DNA of 6,753 nt from Acidobacteriota bacterium (GCA_021779695.1 JAJYAE010000241.1:1-6753); one strand, 5' to 3'. Positions 1 through 6,327 are shown, counted from the stretch's first letter. Notes: generated from the sequence alone by a model not told the origin. Translations and numbers: made by a program.

Positions 1-1
1 G

Positions 2-481
2 CCGACGCACACGCTGACGCACCTCGACGGCATCGCTCTCGGCAGCCTGCTGGCCATTGGGTTGTACACGCTGCGGCTGAGCCGCCGGACGTGGCTGGCA
101 CTGGGGCTGGTCTCGTTTGCGGCTGGCGCGGTGGCGGTGTTCACCGTTGCGGGCGGCACTGCATTTCTGGACACGGCGCTGTCATTTGGCTATGGCGGGG
201 CGGTGCTGGCGCTGGCGACATCCGTTGGCGCTGGCAGTCCCATCCACGTGCTGCTGCGCAAGGGGCCGCTGGCTTTCTACGGCAAGGTCAGCTACGGCCT
301 GTATATGTTCCACATCTCGGTCTTCATCTACTTTGGCTGGTTTGACCTGAAGATGGATCGCTATGGGATTCCCGGTAACCTGGCGATTGTCGCTTTCCGG
401 TTCGCCGCCTCCACCGTCGTCGCGGCGGCGCTGTGGTACGGGTTTGAGTCGCGGATTCTGAAGTTGAAGAGATATTTTTAG
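2..481 (+). CDS. Acyltransferase family 3 membrane protein, C-terminal part (5' truncated)
   Basis: The frame is open from base 2 to the TAG at 479-481, giving 159 residues; the true start lies left of the window. The visible part begins with THLDGIALGSLLA, matching the 'R-x-DG-x-x-x-G-x-L-x-A' segment of acyltransferase-3 (OafA/YrhL-type) proteins. Hydrophobic membrane segments follow (roughly residues 9-24, 31-51, 55-74). Next come FYGKVSYGLYMFHISVF, the usual 'G-x-x-SYG-x-Y-x-x-H' helix, and a last helix ending in WYGFESRILKLKRYF, the family's typical positively charged tail. Family members are integral inner-membrane proteins of about 350-400 residues that transfer acyl groups, often acetyl, to sugars of surface polysaccharides or to other extracytoplasmic acceptors. 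The catalytic His of the family is normally N-terminal and is not in view. The acceptor cannot be told. The next gene converges on this one, so no operon partner is visible. The family call is fairly sure and the substrate is unknown. Confidence 0.85.
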   Translation, partial: PTHTLTHLDGIALGSLLAIGLYTLRLSRRTWLALGLVSFAAGAVAVFTVAGGTAFLDTALSFGYGGAVLALATSVGAGSPIHVLLRKGPLAFYGKVSYGLYMFHISVFIYFGWFDLKMDRYGIPGNLAIVAFRFAASTVVAAALWYGFESRILKLKRYF

Positions 482-482
482 A

Positions 483-530
483 GAACTGCCGGGGCTTTCG
501 GTTTGTGGCGTTCCGGTTCTTTCCTTTTTT
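483..530 (+). terminator. Weak candidate intrinsic terminator after the acyltransferase gene
   Basis: Two bases after the stop codon, GAACTG (483-488) can pair with CGGTTC (514-519). This makes six pairs, one of them G-U, around a 25-base loop. It is followed at once by TTTCCTTTTTT. The U-rich tract is convincing, but the stem is short and the loop long, so this is a tentative call. Confidence 0.3.
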
Positions 531-548
531 CCAAGCGAGACAGAGGGA

Positions 549-583
549 GTGCGCGGGCAGGCGCGCGGCGTGTGCCCGCGCGC
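549..583. other. GC-rich stem-loop between convergent genes
   Basis: GCGCGGGCA (551-559) is exactly complementary to TGCCCGCGC (573-581), with a 13-base loop. The stem can be lengthened by a G-U pair (550/582) and a G-C pair (549/583). It sits 27 bases past the stop of the GH31 gene read leftward and 70 bases past the acyltransferase stop. Neither strand has a T tract directly after the stem. It may protect or shape the 3' end of either transcript, but it is not a canonical intrinsic terminator. Confidence 0.45.
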
Positions 584-609
584 GCTGGGCTGAGACGGTG
601 CGACGGAAG

Positions 610-3000
610 TTATCGCAGGGTGAGGTGCATCTCCTTGCCGGTGTAGTGGATCTCCGCATCAGGGGCGTTGGAGACGGATTCGCCGATGCCATGGCCGGCC
701 GAGACGAGGACGACGCGAAAGGTGCGCTGGCTAATCATGCCGGGATACGCGCCCTGTCGAGCGCCGAGGGTGAGGACGGCGTCGTGGTCATTCCAATGGA
801 CGGGGATGAGGCTGTACTGGCCGTGCCGATAGCCGTCGCCATCGCCGGTGTCTTCGTAGAGATTGAAGAGTCCATCGGCGCCGCGGTAGATGCGCAGTTC
901 AATGGGTCCTGCGGGGTCCTGCGCGGTGTATTCGATTTCCGGTCCCATGGGCAGGATGGAGCCGGCTCGCACGTAGAGAGGGATGCGATCGAGGGGCGCG
1001 TCGGCGTCGATTTCCTGGCTGCCGGAGCTGGTTTTGCCAGACCAGAAGTCATACCAGGATGGAGCGGCGGGGAGATAGACGGCGCGGTGGGTTGCGCCTG
1101 CCTGGAGGACCGGATTGACGAGGAGGTCGGGGCCGAACATGAACTGGTCGCCGATGTTCCAGGTGTTGGGATCGGCGCGCCAGTCCATTACGAGCGGGCG
1201 CTGGATGGTGTAGTCGTCGCTGGAGACCTTCCAGGCGAGGGAGTAGATGTAAGGCAGGAGGCGATAGCGGAGCTTGTCGTAGGTGAGGAGGATGGGCTCG
1301 ACCTGATCGAAGGTCCAGAGTTCGTTGTGTGGGCGGTGGCCGTGAGTGCGGAAGATGGGGCAGAAGGCGCCGAACTGAAACCAGCGGGCGTAGAGCTGCT
1401 GGAAATCGGGCTCCTGGCGGACGCCGCCGTAGGCGGGCCAGTAGCCGCCGATGTCGGTGGTCCAGTAGGGATAGCCGGAGAGAGCGAAGTTGAGACCGGC
1501 GGGGACCTGATGGCTTAGACCCCAGAACGTGCTGTAGACGTCACCGGACCATACGGTGGCTCCGACGCGCTGCTGCCCGAGAAAGGCGGAGCGGGTGAGG
1601 ATGAAGACGCGCTTGCTGGTGTTGGTGGCTTGCCAGTGATTCTGGACGCCGAGGGTGTGGAGGAAGGGAAAGATGTTGGTGTACTCGGCACCGTTGCCGA
1701 TGGCGAGTTTCTTGTTCTGGAGGATGGCATCGCCCATGTGCGGCCAATACTCTTCCGGTTCGGCGCTGTCGAGCCAGAAGGCGTCCCACCCTTGTGCGAA
1801 GAGAGTGCCGGGCAGACGCTGCCAGTAGATGTCGCGGGCCTGGGGGCTGGTGGCGTCGTAGACGTGGGCTCCGGGAATGAGGAGATGCTTCGCGTCGAGA
1901 ATCTTGTAAGTCTCTGAATTGGTGTCGAGGAGGCCCCAGACGGAGATCATGGTGTGCACGTGCTCGCCGTGGAGGGTGGCGAGGTCTTTGGGCACATCGT
2001 GGTAGTTGGAGTTGAAGATGGGATCGCCTTCGGTTTTCCACCAGAACCAATCCTGGACGATGGCGTCGAGCGGGATGTGCTGGTCTCGGTAGTGATGGGC
2101 GATGTCGAGGATTTCGTCGAGGGAGACGTAGCGGTCCTTGGACTGGAAAAAGCCGTAGGCCCACTTTGGCAGCATGGGTGCGTGGCCGGTCATGGAGCGG
2201 TACTCGTGAATGAGCGTGTCCATTTCGGGGCCGTAGAGGAAGTAGTAGTCGATGGAGTGGCCGGCGATGGAGGTGAACTTCAGCTCGAGGGGAAAGCGAT
2301 TGTCGACATCGGTGAGGGCAGCGGTGTTCCACATGAGGGCGTAGCCGGTGGTGGAGACGAGAAAGGGAATGGCGACGTCGGTGTTGTTCTGACCGAGCTC
2401 GACGGTGGCGCCGCGATAGTTGAACAGGCCACTCTGGTGCTGGCCGAGGCCGTAGAGGGCTTCAGAGGCGGTGGGTGAAAAGCGGTCCGTGACGCGGAAG
2501 GTGGATTCGCCGTTTTGCAGGACCGGCTGATAAGTGCGCGGAAGATTTGGGCCTTCGCGCAGGAGGGTTTCGCCGCCGTTGGTGAGGAAGGTGAGATTGC
2601 CGCGTGCGATGTCGATGGAGACCTGGAGGGCGGCGGTTCGAATGCTGGCAGATTTGGCGTCCTGATTGAAGGTGTGAGGCGCACCGGGGCAGGAGACACG
2701 GGGATCGAGGATCCAGGGGCGCTGGGGCGCGGGCGCGGTGGAAGGATGCGGCGTGGCGACGATGTGGAGGACCGAGTCAGCGCAGACGGTGACGTCGAGT
2801 GTTTCGGGACCGAGAACAGCCTGGAAGCCCGAGGAAGTTGGATGGACGACGGCGGGCGTGAGGCCGGGCAGGCTTTGGCCAGAGGCGGGAAACGCGATGC
2901 CGGCGGCGGCCAACAGAAGGAGAGCGCAGCGCAGGGGATGCGAGGGGGAGATTGACCATGCATCGGATGGTTCAGTACTGGGCATGATGGCACTGGGCAT
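610..3000 (-). CDS. Exported glycoside hydrolase family 31, probable alpha-xylosidase
   Basis: This 796-residue protein is complete, ending in TAA. A basic/polar N-terminus is followed by the hydrophobic run CALLLLAAAGIAFPASG (residues 25-41), a Sec signal peptide likely cut near residue 41, so the enzyme should act in the periplasm or outside. An N-terminal beta-sandwich (about 45-270) precedes the TIM barrel (about 275-600). The barrel contains FFQSKDRY (284-291), IVQDWFWWK (314-322), FWLDSAEPE (408-416) with nucleophile Asp411, WSGDV (484-488) with acid/base Asp487, and YWTTDIGGY (512-520). Beta domains follow, including YEDTGDGDGY (715-724). Motif spacing matches GH31 alpha-xylosidases such as the Cellvibrio Xyl31A type, which remove alpha-1,6-xylose from xyloglucan oligosaccharides. 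Alpha-glucosidase activity cannot be excluded. The PA14 insert seen in Xyl31A appears absent. The start was chosen at the outermost ATG because GAGG lies 11 bases before it; an in-frame ATG five codons on is possible. No transporter or regulator gene lies beside it. Confidence 0.92.
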   Translation of the reverse strand: MPSAIMPSTEPSDAWSISPSHPLRCALLLLAAAGIAFPASGQSLPGLTPAVVHPTSSGFQAVLGPETLDVTVCADSVLHIVATPHPSTAPAPQRPWILDPRVSCPGAPHTFNQDAKSASIRTAALQVSIDIARGNLTFLTNGGETLLREGPNLPRTYQPVLQNGESTFRVTDRFSPTASEALYGLGQHQSGLFNYRGATVELGQNNTDVAIPFLVSTTGYALMWNTAALTDVDNRFPLELKFTSIAGHSIDYYFLYGPEMDTLIHEYRSMTGHAPMLPKWAYGFFQSKDRYVSLDEILDIAHHYRDQHIPLDAIVQDWFWWKTEGDPIFNSNYHDVPKDLATLHGEHVHTMISVWGLLDTNSETYKILDAKHLLIPGAHVYDATSPQARDIYWQRLPGTLFAQGWDAFWLDSAEPEEYWPHMGDAILQNKKLAIGNGAEYTNIFPFLHTLGVQNHWQATNTSKRVFILTRSAFLGQQRVGATVWSGDVYSTFWGLSHQVPAGLNFALSGYPYWTTDIGGYWPAYGGVRQEPDFQQLYARWFQFGAFCPIFRTHGHRPHNELWTFDQVEPILLTYDKLRYRLLPYIYSLAWKVSSDDYTIQRPLVMDWRADPNTWNIGDQFMFGPDLLVNPVLQAGATHRAVYLPAAPSWYDFWSGKTSSGSQEIDADAPLDRIPLYVRAGSILPMGPEIEYTAQDPAGPIELRIYRGADGLFNLYEDTGDGDGYRHGQYSLIPVHWNDHDAVLTLGARQGAYPGMISQRTFRVVLVSAGHGIGESVSNAPDAEIHYTGKEMHLTLR

Positions 3001-3006
3001 GACGGC
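2977..3006. repeat. 15-bp tandem duplication spanning the GH31 start codon
   Basis: Bases 2977-2991 and 2992-3006 are two adjacent 15-bp copies that differ only at one base (T2988 against C3003). On the minus strand each copy contains the sequence TCATGCCCAGT, so the GH31 gene has two in-frame ATGs in the same context and its protein begins MPSAIMPS. The duplication adds exactly five codons and keeps the frame. Confidence 0.95.
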
Positions 3007-3011
3007 GTGTA

Positions 3012-3015
3012 CCTC
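3012..3015 (-). promoter_or_regulatory. Ribosome binding site of the GH31 gene
   Basis: The minus strand reads GAGG here, 11 bases before the ATG at 3000 and 26 bases before the second ATG at 2985. No purine-rich element precedes the second ATG closely, so this weak site favours the first. Confidence 0.45.
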
Positions 3016-3018
3016 GTG

Positions 3019-3062
3019 ACGAATGAAGATGGTGCGTGATGCGGTGGGCCGCGGTCATTCGT
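3019..3062. repeat. 8-bp inverted repeat in the GH31 leader
   Basis: ACGAATGA (3019-3026) and TCATTCGT (3055-3062) are perfect inverted copies, 36 bases apart centre to centre, lying 19 to 62 bases upstream of the GH31 ATG. They could be paired half-sites for a regulator or a stem in the leader RNA. A small GCGG/CCGC hairpin (3041-3044 with 3049-3052) lies between them. An 8-bp match in a gap of this size can arise by chance, so function is only a possibility. Confidence 0.4.
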
Positions 3063-3180
3063 TTCAAGTGGCAGGCGGACCTCGGGAGCGGCGGAAGGGC
3101 TAGTGTAGCGCAGAGTTGCCGGGGCATTCCGGCGAAATGCGCGTTGGGAATGGATCAGCGCCTCGCAATGAGCCTGTCGC
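3063..3180. other. Middle of the divergent intergenic gap
   Basis: This stretch should hold promoters for both the GH31 gene and the oxidoreductase operon, but I could not place a convincing -35/-10 pair for either. It contains overlapping short dyads: GCCGG/CCGGC (3118-3122 with 3129-3133) and GCATT/AATGC (3124-3128 with 3136-3140). These two cannot form at the same time. No gene is supported here. Confidence 0.4.
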
Positions 3181-3216
3181 GGCGTATTCTGGACGCGAAC
3201 TGTGTCCGCATACGGC
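3181..3216 (+). repeat. Imperfect dyad just upstream of the small-subunit RBS
   Basis: GGCGTAT (3181-3187) pairs with ATACGGC (3210-3216) with one mismatch. Inside it, GGAC (3191-3194) pairs with GTCC (3204-3207) around a 9-base loop. The dyad ends two bases before the ribosome binding site at 3219. It could be an operator or a leader hairpin governing the oxidoreductase operon, but no regulator gene is adjacent. Confidence 0.4.
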
Positions 3217-3218
3217 AG

Positions 3219-3225
3219 GGTGGAG
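3219..3225 (+). promoter_or_regulatory. Ribosome binding site deciding the small-subunit start
   Basis: GGTGGAG ends 9 bases before the ATG at 3235. This spacing supports that ATG over the in-frame GTG at 3202, which would put the site inside the gene and add eleven residues not typical of the family. Confidence 0.75.
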
Positions 3226-3234
3226 AAGCTGATC

Positions 3235-3702
3235 ATGACCGAATTTGTGCTGCAAGTGAACGGCGCGCCGATGCGCGTGGAGGCCCCGGCGGAGGAGAGC
3301 CTGCTGTCTGTGCTGCGCTACCGGCTGAATTTGACGGGAACAAAGTATGGATGTGGCGAGGGCGAGTGTGGAGCGTGCACGGTGCTGCTGAACGGCAAGG
3401 CCTATCGTTCATGCCGCGTGAGCGTGGCGGCGGCAGCCAACGCCGGGATCACGACGATTGAGGGACTGGAACGGCATGGCGTGCTGACGCCGGTGCAGCA
3501 GGCATTTGTGGACGAGGGGGCGATGCAGTGCGGCTACTGCACATCAGGCATGATCGTGGAAGCGACTGCGCTGCTGGAAGAAAATCCGCAGCCGACGGAA
3601 GAGCAGATTGTGGCGCGGATGAACGGGAACGTCTGCCGTTGCGGGACGTATCCGAGGATTGTGGCCGCGGTGCGTCGGGCCGCAGAGGGAGGCCACGCAT
3701 GA
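3235..3702 (+). CDS. [2Fe-2S] small subunit of an IorA-type molybdenum hydroxylase
   Basis: This 155-residue protein carries two iron-sulfur domains. The N-terminal plant-ferredoxin-like domain holds Cys40, Cys45, Cys48 (YGCGEGECGACTVLLNG, residues 38-54) and Cys60. The C-terminal helical domain holds Cys99 and Cys102 (MQCGYCTSGM, 97-106) and Cys134 and Cys136 (NVCRCGTYPRI, 132-142). These are exactly the eight ligands expected for two [2Fe-2S] clusters in the xanthine oxidase family. Gln98 before Cys99 is the conserved residue that contacts the molybdopterin. The length is normal for IorA/CoxS-type subunits. It passes electrons from the molybdenum centre of the next gene's product to an external acceptor. 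It has no signal peptide of its own, so I infer it is exported while bound to the Tat-targeted large subunit. Its stop overlaps the next start (ATGA), which indicates translational coupling. Confidence 0.94.
   Translation: MTEFVLQVNGAPMRVEAPAEESLLSVLRYRLNLTGTKYGCGEGECGACTVLLNGKAYRSCRVSVAAAANAGITTIEGLERHGVLTPVQQAFVDEGAMQCGYCTSGMIVEATALLEENPQPTEEQIVARMNGNVCRCGTYPRIVAAVRRAAEGGHA
3686..3692 (+). promoter_or_regulatory. Ribosome binding site of the large subunit
   Basis: AGGGAGG lies within the end of the small-subunit gene, 6 bases before the ATG at 3699. It supports this start over the in-frame ATG at 3720, which has only GGAG at very short spacing. Confidence 0.75.
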
Positions 3703-5804
3703 GTGCCGTGACGGAGTGGATGGATCGCCGCGAATTTTTGAAGGGCCTGGGCGCGGGACTGCTGGTGTGCCTGACGCCCGGAGGGGGCATGGCGCAGGAG
3801 TCCGGGCGCACCTTTGGCGGGCATGCGCTGCCGAAGGAAGTTTCGGCCTGGATCCACATTGGGGCAGATGGGAATGTGACGGTGTACACGGGCAAGGTGG
3901 AGGTGGGGCAGAATATTCGAACTTCTCTGGCGCAGCAGGTGGCCGAAGAGCTGCGAGTGCCCTTCAGCCGCATTGCGATGGTGATGGGTGACACGGACCT
4001 TGTTCCCTGGGACATGGGGACGTTTGGCAGCCGCACGACGCCGACGATGGGTCCGGAGCTGCGGATGATGGCAGCGGCTGCCCGTGGGGAACTGCTGCGG
4101 AAGGCGGCTGCGCAATGGAAGGCGAGCGTGACCGGCCTGAAGGCGGAAGACGGGCGGATTGTCGAAGTGAAGTCGGGCCACAGCGCGACGTATGGCGAGC
4201 TGACACGGGGCGAAAAGCTCGTGAGCGTGGTTGAGGAACAGGAAGCGCTGACGCCGGCGACCGAATGGAAGGTTGCGGGGACGCCGGTGCCGAAGGCGGA
4301 GATCCGCGCATTCGTTACCGGAGAACACAAGTATCCATCGGACGTGGTGCGTCCGGGGATGCTTTTCGGGGCGGTGGTGCGTCCGGAGGGCTTTAACGCG
4401 AAGCTGAGCTCAGTGGACACGAGCGTGGCGGAGAAGATGCCGGGGGTGCAGATTGTCCGCGAGGGGGACTTTATCGGGGTGGTTGCGCCGGCGATGCACA
4501 CGGCGCAACAAGCGGTGAAGGCGATCCATGCGAAGTGGGAGGTGCCGGCGCAGCCCTCGAACGACGGGTTGTTTGAATACCTCAAAAGTCATCCGGACGG
4601 AGAGAGCCGGCCGGAGAATCAGGCAGGCTCTGTGGAGCAGGCGATGGCCGCCGCGGATGTGAAGGTGGAAGACAAGTACACGGTGCAATATATTGCGCAT
4701 GCCCCACTGGAGCCGCGCGCGGCGGTGGCGGAGTGGAACGAAGGCAAGGTGACAGTGTGGACGGGGACGCAGCGTCCCTTTGGCGTGCGGGACCAGCTGA
4801 TGGAAGCGTTCAGCCTGCCGGTGGAGAAGGTGCGAGTTGTACAGCCGGACATGGGAAGCGGCTACGGAGGCAAGCATACAGGCGAGGCAGCGCTGGAGGC
4901 GGCGCGGCTGTCAAAGGCGTCAGGCAAGCCGGTGAAGGTGGTGTGGACGCGGGAAGAAGAGTTTACGTGGGCGTACCTGCGTCCGGCGGGGTTGATGGAG
5001 CTTCGCGCAGCGGCGCGCAGGGATGGCACGCTGGTAGCGTGGGAGCATCACAACTACAATTCCGGCCCGGCGGCGATTTCCACACCGTACGTGGTTGCGA
5101 ACCAGCTGATTCAATATCACCCGGCGCAGTCGCCGCTGCGGCAGGGTTCGTATCGCTCGCTGGCGGCCACAGCCAACAACTTTGCGCGCGAGTCGCATAT
5201 GGACGCGGTGGCGCATGCGGTGGGGATGGACCCGGTCGCATTCCGGTTGAAGAATCTTGCGGATGCGCGATTGATTGCGGTGGTGAAGGCGTCTACCGAG
5301 CGCTTCGGATGGGAGAAAGCCAGATCGACGGCGACCCGCGGTTACGGGTTTGCGTGCGGCAACGACAAGGGTGGCTATGTGGCGGCCTGCGCGGAGGTGG
5401 AGATCGACGGGGAGAAGCGCGTCCGGATTCGGCGGATTGTACAGGCGTGGGAGTCGGGCGCGATCATCAACCCGGATGGATTGCGCAACCAGGTGGGCGG
5501 GGCGATTGTGCAGGGGATCGGCGGCGCGATGTTTGAGGCGATTCTGTTTGGGAACGGACGGATTCTGAATCCACACTTTGCCGACTATCGCCTGCCGCGC
5601 TTCCGCGATGTGCCGGAGGTGGATGTGGTTCTGGTGGACCGGAAGGACCTGCCTTCAGCGGGCGCTGGAGAGAGCGGGCTGATCTGCGTTGCTCCGGCTG
5701 TGAGCAATGCTCTTTTTGCGGCGACCGGGCAGCGGCTGCGGAACATGCCGATGGCTCCGGACAGGGCGGTGCCGGGAGTGGCGGCCACTGGACTGAAGAG
5801 CTGA
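3699..5804 (+). CDS. Molybdopterin-binding large subunit, IorB-type, Tat-exported
   Basis: This 701-residue protein of the xanthine dehydrogenase/aldehyde oxidase family binds molybdopterin and performs hydroxylation or aldehyde oxidation. Residues 8-32 form a twin-arginine signal (DRREFLKGLGAG followed by a hydrophobic stretch to about MAQ), so the complex should work in the periplasm. A segment with EVGQNIRTSLAQQVAEEL (68-85) and GDTDLVPWD (97-105) comes first. In classical xanthine dehydrogenase the equivalent segment lies near the C-terminus, so this is the permuted order of IorB-like proteins. The a/b hammerhead follows (about 202-281), then IAHAPLEPRAAVAEW (332-346), GSGYGGK (386-392), RQGSYRSL (481-488) with ESHMDAVA (498-505), and GAGESG (655-660), where Glu658 is the catalytic base. 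It lacks an FAD subunit and depends on the preceding small subunit. The substrate is unknown: N-heterocycles and aldehydes are both used by relatives. The gene overlaps the small subunit by four bases. An alternative start at Met8 would still keep the Tat motif. Confidence 0.93.
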   Translation: MSAVTEWMDRREFLKGLGAGLLVCLTPGGGMAQESGRTFGGHALPKEVSAWIHIGADGNVTVYTGKVEVGQNIRTSLAQQVAEELRVPFSRIAMVMGDTDLVPWDMGTFGSRTTPTMGPELRMMAAAARGELLRKAAAQWKASVTGLKAEDGRIVEVKSGHSATYGELTRGEKLVSVVEEQEALTPATEWKVAGTPVPKAEIRAFVTGEHKYPSDVVRPGMLFGAVVRPEGFNAKLSSVDTSVAEKMPGVQIVREGDFIGVVAPAMHTAQQAVKAIHAKWEVPAQPSNDGLFEYLKSHPDGESRPENQAGSVEQAMAAADVKVEDKYTVQYIAHAPLEPRAAVAEWNEGKVTVWTGTQRPFGVRDQLMEAFSLPVEKVRVVQPDMGSGYGGKHTGEAALEAARLSKASGKPVKVVWTREEEFTWAYLRPAGLMELRAAARRDGTLVAWEHHNYNSGPAAISTPYVVANQLIQYHPAQSPLRQGSYRSLAATANNFARESHMDAVAHAVGMDPVAFRLKNLADARLIAVVKASTERFGWEKARSTATRGYGFACGNDKGGYVAACAEVEIDGEKRVRIRRIVQAWESGAIINPDGLRNQVGGAIVQGIGGAMFEAILFGNGRILNPHFADYRLPRFRDVPEVDVVLVDRKDLPSAGAGESGLICVAPAVSNALFAATGQRLRNMPMAPDRAVPGVAATGLKS

Positions 5805-5853
5805 GATGGCGTAGCAGAAGGACCGCGCGCCAGGAAACTAAAACAGCGTGGGT

Positions 5854-5874
5854 GTGTCAGCCGAAAATTGACAC
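5854..5874. repeat. Stem-loop between the large-subunit gene and the tRNA
   Basis: GTGTCA (5854-5859) and TGACAC (5869-5874) are perfect inverted copies around a 9-base AT-rich loop. Read on the minus strand, the stem lies 18 bases past the tRNA 3' end and is followed, after a short gap, by GTTTTAGTTT. It may therefore end the tRNA transcript, though the T tract is broken and distant. No T tract follows on the plus strand, so it does not look like a terminator for the oxidoreductase operon. A decayed mobile-element end is another, weaker possibility. Confidence 0.35.
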
Positions 5875-5892
5875 CAAGGAGGGGAGTTAAGT

Positions 5893-5968
5893 TGGTGGAC
5901 CTGATCGGGATCGAACCGATGACCTCTTCCATGCCATGGAAGCGCGCTCCCAGCTGCGCCACAGGCCC
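5893..5968 (-). tRNA. tRNA-Ala (anticodon GGC)
   Basis: The minus strand folds into a 76-base cloverleaf. The acceptor arm is GGGCCTG with CAGGTCC, and includes the G3-U70 wobble pair that is the alanine identity element. The D arm is GCGC/GCGC around an AGCTGGGA loop. The anticodon arm is CTTCC/GGAAG with loop ATGGCAT, giving U33 and anticodon GGC (reads GCC). The variable loop is AGGTC, and the T arm is ATCGG/CCGAT with loop TTCGATC. The discriminator base is A and the CCA end is encoded (5893-5895). All pairs hold, so it appears functional. It stands alone, with no other tRNA within the window. Confidence 0.97.
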
Positions 5969-5993
5969 ACATCAGGAGGGATGCAACTTCCTT

Positions 5994-6022
5994 ATTGTCC
6001 CTTGTCGGGGTCGATTCGTCAA
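5994..6022 (-). promoter_or_regulatory. Promoter of tRNA-Ala
   Basis: On the minus strand TTGACG (6022-6017) is a near-perfect -35 box. It is separated by exactly 17 bases from GACAAT (5999-5994), which matches the -10 consensus at four of six bases. Transcription would begin near 5987, leaving a leader of about 19 bases before the mature tRNA 5' end at 5968. Spacing and position fit a housekeeping sigma promoter. Confidence 0.65.
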
Positions 6023-6079
6023 TTGAGGGTCGACGCTGAGGGCTGGCGGAAGCATGGAGTTGGGTATGGGGAGGAACTG

Positions 6080-6109
6080 GGAACATTTTGATAGCGCTGC
6101 GGTGTCTAA
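6080..6109 (+). promoter_or_regulatory. ECF-type promoter candidate upstream of the sigma factor gene
   Basis: GGAACAT (6080-6086) resembles the GGAAC-type -35 element read by many ECF sigma factors, and GTCTAA (6104-6109) resembles their -10 element. Taking GAACAT to TCTAA the spacer is 18 bases, on the long side of the known range. It would give the sigma gene a leader of about 210 bases. Self-regulation is common among ECF factors, but this match is by eye and could be chance. Confidence 0.3.
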
Positions 6110-6327
6110 CAAGGAAGCAGAGGAAGTCGCTGGATGGGGTGGATGGGTTTTTCCCCTTCAGCGGAAGTGGGCAGAGAAGAGTTGACGCGACAAGGCAGGG
6201 CGAGCCTGAGCCTGGCGATTCCGAAGAGGGACGGCGTGGAAGGGATCGGCGAGCGACGGCAGGTGCCAAAGGTGCATCGTTTGCGTTATGGTGGGAGGAA
6301 CTTAATCTTCGGTGGGTGGACCTCTCG
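6110..6327. other. Non-coding stretch before the sigma factor gene
   Basis: The gap between the tRNA and the sigma gene runs from 5969 to 6327. Apart from the tRNA promoter and the ECF-type candidate, I see no gene, strong hairpin or repeat in it. A short open frame at 6134-6352 has no recognisable family features and runs into the sigma gene in another frame. GGTGGA (6315-6320) is the likely ribosome binding site for the ATG at 6328, with a 7-base spacer. Confidence 0.5.

Noticed and set aside
505..1518. A 337-codon open frame on the plus strand opposite the GH31 gene
   Set aside because: It is antisense to clearly conserved GH31 coding sequence, has a low-complexity Gly/Ala/Val/Glu/Asp composition typical of antisense frames in GC-rich genes, and shows no family motif.
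1954..2478. A 174-codon open frame on the plus strand opposite the GH31 gene
   Set aside because: Same antisense shadow composition, with no motif and no ribosome binding site seen.
4344..4386. Two 13-bp direct repeats 30 bp apart within the large-subunit gene
   Set aside because: They encode two VVRP tetrapeptides ten residues apart in the hammerhead domain, where similar residues are normal for the family, so protein sequence explains them.
3449..4585. A 378-codon open frame on the minus strand opposite the molybdenum-enzyme genes
   Set aside because: It lies wholly antisense to two genes with full sets of cofactor-binding residues; its Ser/Pro/Arg-rich translation resembles no family.
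5585..5962. A 125-codon minus-strand frame whose translation begins across the tRNA
   Set aside because: Its first residues are the translation of the tRNA-Ala gene itself, a well-known source of false proteins, and the rest is antisense to the large subunit.
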